Positions 6,489-9,891 of a stretch of DNA of 9,891 nucleotides are shown piece after piece. The notes under the pieces are model-generated. The model was not told the origin of the DNA. It did not search any database and saw only the letters and a program-made list of their open reading frames with translations. The number at the start of each line of letters is the position of its first letter. Positions within the stretch are counted from its first letter, which is position 1. Source of the stretch: Bacteroidota bacterium (GTDB lineage: Bacteria > Bacteroidota > Bacteroidia > Cytophagales > Hymenobacteraceae); assembly GCA_023424725.1 (NCBI GenBank), contig JAFADQ010000312.1, positions 1 through 9,891 of the forward strand, given 5' to 3'. The position numbers and the translations under genes were made by a program.

Positions 6489-7091
6489 ATGATTCAACAC
6501 AGAAACCTTTTTCGGAACCTGACGATAGGCAATAAAAGGCCTGTTAACCGGGTGTTTTCCGGAGGGTTTTACCTGCTGCTGATTATTATTTTAAGTACAG
6601 GTAGCTGGGGTTGCAGCCGAAAAATACCGTGCCCTAAAATGCCAAAGCAGAAAAAAGATACTGCTTTTAGGCCAGCGGCGGTTTCGGATGATGATGACGG
6701 AACCAACAACCCAAACGACAATGCTGCCACCATGACGTTTGGCGGCGGTGGTTTTAAGCGCGATAAAAACGGGCTGGTTAAGAAAAAGAAGTTTAAAAAC
6801 CTGCTCTCTAAACAAGCCCGCGAACGGAAAAAGTACACCAAAATTAAAGAACCCGGCGGGCGCGGCAGCGCTTACCCCTCGCATAAATATACCGACATTA
6901 AAGAACCCAGCGGACGAGGCAGCGCCTACCCGAGCGTTAAATATACCGATATAAAAGAACCAAGTGGCAGCGGAACCGGAGGTCCCCAAAAATACACCAA
7001 ACTAAAAGGACTTTCGGATAAAAAGAAAAAAAGGAAATACCGCAAAAATGTGCAGCAGCCAGCAAGCTCTACCCCCGGCTTTAACGATTAA
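6489..7091 (+). CDS. repeat-containing basic lipoprotein, function unknown
   Basis: The 200-residue product starts with a long N-region (about 26 residues) and a hydrophobic stretch, then STGSWGCSRK. Cys42 could be a lipidated cysteine, although the lipobox is not canonical because Trp sits at -2. An acidic patch (SDDDDGTNN, about 66-74), a Gly-rich patch and a very Lys-rich region follow. From residue 115 an 18-residue unit repeats: KYTKIKEPGGRGSAYPSH, then KYTDIKEPSGRGSAYPSV, then a shortened KYTDIKEPSGSGTGGPQ and a partial KYTKLKG. The tail is again basic. It is probably anchored to a membrane on the periplasmic side or at the cell surface. I do not recognise a family. The next gene starts 17 bases later and encodes another small exported basic protein, so the two are likely cotranscribed. 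Start at 6489 is the first ATG; a GTG at 6552 would give a shorter signal sequence. Confidence 0.75.
   Translation: MIQHRNLFRNLTIGNKRPVNRVFSGGFYLLLIIILSTGSWGCSRKIPCPKMPKQKKDTAFRPAAVSDDDDGTNNPNDNAATMTFGGGGFKRDKNGLVKKKKFKNLLSKQARERKKYTKIKEPGGRGSAYPSHKYTDIKEPSGRGSAYPSVKYTDIKEPSGSGTGGPQKYTKLKGLSDKKKKRKYRKNVQQPASSTPGFND
6831..6989 (+). repeat. in-frame coding repeat, 54-bp units
   Basis: Units lie at 6831-6884, 6885-6938 and 6939-6989 (the last 51 bp), followed by a partial fourth. Protein identity between the first two units is high, yet the DNA differs at many silent positions. One serine is kept although its codon changes from TCG to AGC. The copies are therefore old and held by selection on the protein rather than recent slippage products. 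Confidence 0.8.
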
Positions 7092-7108
7092 CGGCAACAT
7101 AACATGAA

Positions 7109-7417
7109 ATGAAACGGTTTGTAACAATATGGCAAAAAATAGCATTTATGCTGTTACCGGCCCTTTTTTGGGGCCTGCAGCCTGCCGTTGCGCAAACCGA
7201 TTACAGTGCCGACGAAAAAGCCGAGCTGGAAAGGCAAAACCGGAAAAACCTTCGCGAAGCAAAAGAGTATAAATCTGATTACAAAGAAACGCACTTAAAC
7301 ACCGCCACCTACCAATATAAACCCGGTAAAGCGGGCCGCAAAGCTGCAAAAATTAAGAAGAGAAAAGATAAAGCCTCGTTATTTGATAAAGGCTTGTTTA
7401 AGAAGCGCAAAAAATAG
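7109..7417 (+). CDS. small exported basic protein, function unknown
   Basis: This 102-residue protein has a clear signal peptide. Basic residues in MKRFVTIWQK are followed by a hydrophobic core (FMLLPALFWGLQ) and PAVAQ, with likely cleavage after Ala28. The mature part is about 74 residues and strongly charged: an acidic start (DYSADEKAELERQ), then a Lys/Tyr-rich middle (YKSDYKETHLNTATYQYKPG), then a Lys/Arg tail ending KKRKK. A short frame ATGAAATGA at 7104-7112 overlaps the start, so the ATG at 7109 is the usable one. It follows the repeat lipoprotein by 17 bases and precedes ytxJ by 28. Shared composition with the lipoprotein (Lys, Tyr, basic C-terminus) suggests they act at the same place in the envelope, but no function can be assigned. 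Confidence 0.75.
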   Translation: MKRFVTIWQKIAFMLLPALFWGLQPAVAQTDYSADEKAELERQNRKNLREAKEYKSDYKETHLNTATYQYKPGKAGRKAAKIKKRKDKASLFDKGLFKKRKK

Positions 7418-7445
7418 CAAACCGCTGCAACCCAAAAACGCAAAC

Positions 7446-7784
7446 ATGATTACTTGGAATAAACTGGATCAGGAAACTCAACTAGACGAAATTATAGCAG
7501 AATCGAAAGAGAAGCCTGTTTTGATTTTTAAACACAGCACCACCTGCCCCATTAGCGGCACCGCCAAAGACCGGCTGGAACGGCAATGGGGAGAGCAGCT
7601 AAATTCTGTGAAACCGTATTACCTCGATCTGCTGTCGTACCGGCCCATATCTAACAAAATAGCGCAGGTTTTTGAGGTGCAGCACGAGTCGCCGCAGGTA
7701 TTGCTGATACGCGATGGAGCATGTGTGTACAATGCCTCGCATTTGGCAATAAGCGCAAAATCGGTAGAAGCGAAAGTAGCGTAA
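7446..7784 (+). CDS. ytxJ: bacilliredoxin-like protein YtxJ/BrxC (DUF2847)
   Basis: The 112-residue thioredoxin-fold protein carries the family signature KHSTTCPISGTA, with the active cysteine at residue 34. The cis-proline follows at residue 83 (HESPQVLLIRDG). In this family (bacilliredoxin BrxC/YtxJ) the cysteine removes bacillithiol from mixed disulfides on oxidised proteins. Many Bacteroidota make bacillithiol, which fits. A second cysteine at 93 (GACVYN) is not part of a CxxC motif. The frame is open to an ATG at 7383, but that extension overlaps the preceding gene by 35 bases and has no family similarity, so the ATG at 7446 (MITWNKLDQ) is preferred. It is the last gene of a plus-strand run and is followed within 15 bases by a strong terminator. 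Confidence 0.88.
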   Translation: MITWNKLDQETQLDEIIAESKEKPVLIFKHSTTCPISGTAKDRLERQWGEQLNSVKPYYLDLLSYRPISNKIAQVFEVQHESPQVLLIRDGACVYNASHLAISAKSVEAKVA

Positions 7785-7798
7785 CCAAAGTTTGACTT

Positions 7799-7840
7799 TA
7801 AAGCAAAAAAGCGCCTTTTTCGGGGCGCTTTTTTGCTTTA
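7799..7840 (+). terminator. strong hairpin terminator after ytxJ
   Basis: A perfect 17-bp stem is formed by 7799-7815 and 7824-7840 around an 8-base loop. It contains GCGCC/GGCGC and a run of six T on the 3' side at 7829-7834. The A-run on the 5' side makes it able to stop transcription from either direction. Confidence 0.88.
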
Positions 7841-7880
7841 CATCGCTGCAATGTTAGGTTGATTTTGCCAAACGAGGCGC

Positions 7881-8014
7881 GCGTTAGCGATAGCAGTGGA
7901 AATACTTTTGGGCTGTGATGGCCGGTTTTTTGGGTACTGCAGCCTAAATACGCCGCGTTGTTGAGCGGCGCTACAGAACAACCGCCCAAAAGATTGAAAC
8001 GGATAGCGCGGGCC
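7881..8014 (+). ncRNA. multi-stem structured element, possibly flavo-1-like
   Basis: A perfect 9-bp stem joins CTTTTGGGC at 7905-7913 to GCCCAAAAG at 7984-7992. Inside it, GGTT (7924-7927) can pair with AACC (7980-7983), and a hairpin CGCCGC/GCGGCG (7951-7956, 7965-7970) carries an 8-base loop. Outside the main stem lie GCGATAGCAGTGGAAATA on the left and ATTGAAACGGATAGC on the right. I recall this pairing of ends from repeats scattered through Flavobacteriia genomes, and it may correspond to the flavo-1 RNA motif. That name is from memory and unverified. Strand is set by the order of these ends. No gene overlaps it. Confidence 0.5.
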
Positions 8015-8040
8015 TTTAGGCAACGCCCAAATTTTTAATG

Positions 8041-8069
8041 TTTGAAGGATTGAGGATTGAGGATTGAAG
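8041..8069. repeat. second ATTGAAG/ATTGAGG heptamer cluster
   Basis: Units TTTGAAGG, ATTGAGG, ATTGAGG and ATTGAAG follow each other directly. This is the same unit as in the array at 1117-1212, here without an inverted partner. It lies in the gene-free stretch between ytxJ and the OsmC-type gene. Confidence 0.75.
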
Positions 8070-8157
8070 AAAATTGCTGCCTGATTTAAACTTAATCCCG
8101 ATTTTTTATGCTCCCGCGCCCTGTTTTTTGCCTGCCGCAGCCGTACATTATTGCCTT

Positions 8158-8189
8158 GCAAAACGCCAGACTCCAGACCGGCGTTTTGC
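8158..8189. terminator. terminator-like hairpin in the gene-free stretch
   Basis: GCAAAACGCC (8158-8167) and GGCGTTTTGC (8180-8189) form a perfect 10-bp stem with a 12-base loop. The T-run lies inside the stem and only TTATTA-like sequence follows, so termination would be weaker than at 7799. No gene ends next to it on either strand. Confidence 0.5.
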
Positions 8190-8271
8190 TTATTACTTTC
8201 AGCAAAGGTTAATCAAAATTTTAGCCAACGTTACATCTCTAAATTCGATACAAGATGATTTCGGGCAAGGT

Positions 8272-8309
8272 AAAACCGCCAGCTTTTAGTTTGTAGCGGG
8301 CGGTTTTTT
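8272..8309. terminator. bidirectional terminator near the 3' end of the OsmC-type gene
   Basis: AAAACCGCC (8272-8280) and GGCGGTTTT (8299-8307) form a perfect 9-bp stem with an 18-base loop. Six T end it on the plus strand (8304-8309) and four on the minus strand. It begins about 30 bases beyond the stop codon at 8341, so its most likely job is to end the minus-strand OsmC transcript. Confidence 0.7.
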
Positions 8310-8340
8310 GGCCTTCGCAGGTATGTTTTTTAGTTGCCGG

Positions 8341-8745
8341 TTAGTAGTGAAAGGTAACTTTCTGGCTTATTTCGGGGTTTAGGCTTAAGGCAACGGGGCA
8401 GGTGCGGGCGGCATTTTCTAATAAAGCGCGCTCTTTTTCGTTAAAGCTATTGGCCGGGAAACGGAAATCGATTACGATCTCGATAATTCGCCTTGGGCCG
8501 GCGGTCATAACTTTGGTAATGTCCATGCGGGTGCCTTCTATTGCCAGGTTGTGGCGACGGGCCACGATACCCATTATGGTGGCCATGCAACTGCCAAGGG
8601 CGGAGCACACGAGGTCGGTTGGCGAAAAGGCTTCGCCGCGGCCCTGGTTGTCTAAAGGCGCATCGGTAATAATGGTATTGCCCGAGGCGATGTGGGTGGC
8701 TTCGGTGCGAAGATCGCCGGAATAAACGGCTGAAATAGTAGGCAT
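8341..8745 (-). CDS. OsmC/Ohr-family protein
   Basis: This 134-residue protein belongs to the OsmC family of thiol peroxidases, which reduce organic hydroperoxides at a reactive cysteine and act as intertwined dimers in the cytoplasm. The two family cysteines are at 53 (SALGSCMATIMG) and 116 (ARTCPVALSLNPEI). The stretch GRGEAFSPTDLVCSALGSC is the typical central helix entry with Glu38. The length is usual for the YhfA/OsmC subgroup rather than for Ohr proper, and members of that subgroup often have uncertain substrates. The ATG at 8745 gives MPTISAVYSG, the expected first strand. The gene is divergent from the beta-barrel gene with only 51 bp between start codons. A hairpin lies downstream at 8272-8309. 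Confidence 0.9.
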   Translation of the reverse strand: MPTISAVYSGDLRTEATHIASGNTIITDAPLDNQGRGEAFSPTDLVCSALGSCMATIMGIVARRHNLAIEGTRMDITKVMTAGPRRIIEIVIDFRFPANSFNEKERALLENAARTCPVALSLNPEISQKVTFHY

Positions 8746-8756
8746 AAAAAACAGAA

Positions 8757-8788
8757 TTTTGAAGAAGCCGTAAAGTTATTTACTTTTA
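8757..8788 (+). promoter_or_regulatory. candidate promoter for the beta-barrel gene
   Basis: TTTTG at 8757-8761 and TACTTTTA at 8781-8788 are separated by 19 bases. This fits the Bacteroidota -33/-7 layout, with one mismatch in the -7 box (A for the final G). The start codon is only eight bases further on, so the leader would be very short. Confidence 0.3.
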
Positions 8789-8796
8789 TCGCAACT

Positions 8797-9549
8797 ATGC
8801 CCAACAGGCTTTCTAACTTTTATTTTCGGGCGCTTATAGCTCTTTTTCTGGCCTTTGCAGGCTTGCAGCCCGTGCAGGCGCAAACCGGCGAGGCCGATTT
8901 TGTGGGCGAACTTGTTTTTGGCCTCACCACCAACTCTAACTCCGGCCTTTTGGGCGGCGTAATGGCCAAATATTCTACTGTTTACGACGATAAAACATCG
9001 TACTTTCTGCAACTGGAGATGGTAGAGGTAAAACACCCCAAGGAGTGGCGGTATATAAACGAAGAAACGCAGAGTATTTTCGTGCTCGGCAAATCTAATT
9101 ACCTCTTCGCGATCAGGCCTATGGTAGGCGTAGAACGGGTTTTGTTCCGGAAGGCGCCCGACCAGGGCATACATGTTAATCTTATCGGCGCAATTGGACC
9201 TACGCTTGGCATTCTGAAACCGTATTTAATTTACTACGATTATACTGGCGGCCTGCGCAACGACGTGCGCATAGAACAATACGACCCTAACAAACACAAC
9301 GACCCGAACAATATTTTGGGCAACGCCGGCTTCGCTACCAATTTTTCTGATTCAAAGATAGATCCGGGATTTAACATCCGGACGGGGCTTACCTTTGAGT
9401 ACGGGCAGTTTAGAGAGGTTGCAGCTGGCATAGAAGTAGGTTTTATGTACGAGCAGTTCCTGAATAAGCTGGCCATTATGCCCGAGGCCCGCAAAAGCAG
9501 CTCCTACCGGTCGGTGTATATTACCCTTTACGGCGGCTGGAGAAGGTAA
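8797..9549 (+). CDS. putative outer-membrane beta-barrel protein, function unknown
   Basis: The 250-residue product opens with a standard signal peptide: a basic start (MPNRLSNFYFR), a hydrophobic core (ALIALFLAFAGL) and QPVQA, with cleavage after Ala28. The mature chain alternates polar and hydrophobic residues in strand-like runs, for example FVGELVFGLTTN, TSYFLQLEMVEV, FAIRPMVGVERV, FNIRTGLTFEYG and VAAGIEVGFMYEQF. It ends with SVYITLYGGWRR, a typical last strand. This supports a small barrel of perhaps 8-10 strands in the outer membrane. A loop rich in Asn and Asp (QYDPNKHNDPNN) would face outward. I do not recognise a named family. It is followed by lipA after 216 bp and has its own candidate promoter, so it is probably a single-gene unit. 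Confidence 0.75.
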   Translation: MPNRLSNFYFRALIALFLAFAGLQPVQAQTGEADFVGELVFGLTTNSNSGLLGGVMAKYSTVYDDKTSYFLQLEMVEVKHPKEWRYINEETQSIFVLGKSNYLFAIRPMVGVERVLFRKAPDQGIHVNLIGAIGPTLGILKPYLIYYDYTGGLRNDVRIEQYDPNKHNDPNNILGNAGFATNFSDSKIDPGFNIRTGLTFEYGQFREVAAGIEVGFMYEQFLNKLAIMPEARKSSSYRSVYITLYGGWRR

Positions 9550-9555
9550 TTTTTA

Positions 9556-9590
9556 CCCTGTAATGGCCTGAAAATTGGGCACCGCAGCAT
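9556..9590. promoter_or_regulatory. 35-bp block shared with the E1 upstream region
   Basis: This is the partner of 4313-4347, with 27 of 35 identical positions and no gaps. It starts six bases after the stop codon of the beta-barrel gene and ends 175 bases before the lipA start. Between it and lipA lie an inverted repeat and the promoter. Confidence 0.4.
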
Positions 9591-9641
9591 TTCTGAACAA
9601 GCAAACGGCATTATTGTTATTGTAGTAACGCCTCCCGGCTC

Positions 9642-9682
9642 GCCCTTGCAACCATTTTTAAAACGATTGCCAATGCAAGGGC
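9642..9682. repeat. 9-bp perfect inverted repeat upstream of lipA
   Basis: GCCCTTGCA (9642-9650) and TGCAAGGGC (9674-9682) are perfect inverted copies around a 23-base spacer. The position, about 50-90 bases upstream of the lipA -33 box, suits an operator or a weak terminator for the beta-barrel gene. No T-run follows, which argues against termination. Confidence 0.45.
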
Positions 9683-9730
9683 TGCGGCTGCCATATTTGC
9701 CTGCATTACAGCACAATTACGGCTATAAAA

Positions 9731-9761
9731 TTGCGGTTCCGGGCTTAGCGGCGTAAATTTG
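9731..9761 (+). promoter_or_regulatory. lipA promoter with consensus -33 and -7 boxes
   Basis: TTG at 9731-9733 and TAAATTTG at 9754-9761 are 20 bases apart. The -7 box matches TAnnTTTG exactly and the spacing is typical for the Bacteroidota primary sigma factor. The -7 box ends five bases before the lipA ATG. Confidence 0.65.
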
Positions 9762-9765
9762 TAGT

Positions 9766-9891
9766 ATGGAAGATCTGATCCAGCTCCCGGTGCTTACCAA
9801 GCCCGAACCTGCCCGCACAAAAAAACCCGACTGGCTACGCGTTAAGCTCACGATTGGCAAAGAATATGCCCGCGTACGCAATGTGGTAGAC
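9766..9891 (+). CDS. lipA: lipoyl synthase LipA, N-terminal part (continues beyond right edge)
   Basis: The first 42 codons are present. After a variable 20-residue lead (MEDLIQLPVLTKPEPARTKK) comes PDWLRVKLTIGKEYARVRNV, the conserved entry segment of LipA. LipA is a radical-SAM enzyme with two 4Fe-4S clusters that inserts two sulfurs into protein-bound octanoyl groups to make lipoyl. The cluster-binding cysteines lie past the edge and cannot be checked. Its product is the swinging arm of E2 subunits, the partners of the E1 enzyme encoded at 4423-6438. The start at 9766 follows a consensus promoter so closely that the mRNA may have little or no leader. Confidence 0.92.
   Translation, partial: MEDLIQLPVLTKPEPARTKKPDWLRVKLTIGKEYARVRNVVD

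Noticed and set aside
7838..8161. 107-codon minus-strand frame in the ytxJ-OsmC gap
   Set aside because: It crosses the structured element and the heptamer repeat and resembles no protein family. The composition is that of translated repeats.
8074..8289. 71-codon plus-strand frame in the same gap
   Set aside because: It reads through one terminator-like hairpin and into another, and its sequence shows no domain or signal features.

Overview
The window looks like ordinary chromosome from a member of Bacteroidota, most likely order Cytophagales and close to Hymenobacteraceae (Pontibacter or Adhaeribacter type). This is inferred from several things: promoters matching the TAnnTTTG -7 box, start codons without clear Shine-Dalgarno sequences, a fused 2-oxoacid dehydrogenase E1 alpha-beta gene, a YtxJ/BrxC-type bacilliredoxin, an M28 and an M16 peptidase with Bacteroidota-like sequence, and many short intergenic repeats.

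Left part, minus strand: the start of an exported M28 metallopeptidase (runs off the left edge), ispF of the MEP isoprenoid pathway, an M16 zinc protease, and a SAM-dependent methyltransferase. The gaps here are filled with repeats. A 96-bp palindromic ATTGAAG array occupies the whole space between ispF and the protease. Four ATGTGCAG octamers lie just upstream of the protease start. A nested pair of inverted repeats fills most of the gap before the methyltransferase.

Middle part, plus strand: an AT-rich gene for an unrecognised four-helix membrane protein, then the fused E1 alpha-beta subunit, a lipoprotein with 18-residue repeats, a very small basic exported protein, and ytxJ, which is closed by a strong hairpin terminator.

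The stretch 7785-8340 carries no convincing gene. It holds three terminator-like hairpins, a multi-stem element with conserved-looking ends, and another ATTGAAG repeat cluster. Right of it are an OsmC/Ohr-type protein (minus), a conserved-looking outer-membrane beta-barrel candidate (plus), and the first 42 codons of lipA (plus), which has a textbook Bacteroidota promoter so close to the ATG that the mRNA may be leaderless.

Functional links: E1 works with a lipoylated E2 (not in the window), and LipA makes that lipoyl group. The gaps upstream of E1 and of lipA share a 35-bp block (27 identical positions), which could be a shared regulatory site or a dispersed repeat. YtxJ and OsmC both belong to thiol-based redox defence. 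I saw no phage, CRISPR, tRNA, rRNA or complete insertion sequence, and no obvious new defence system. The unusual content is in the intergenic repeats and structured elements.
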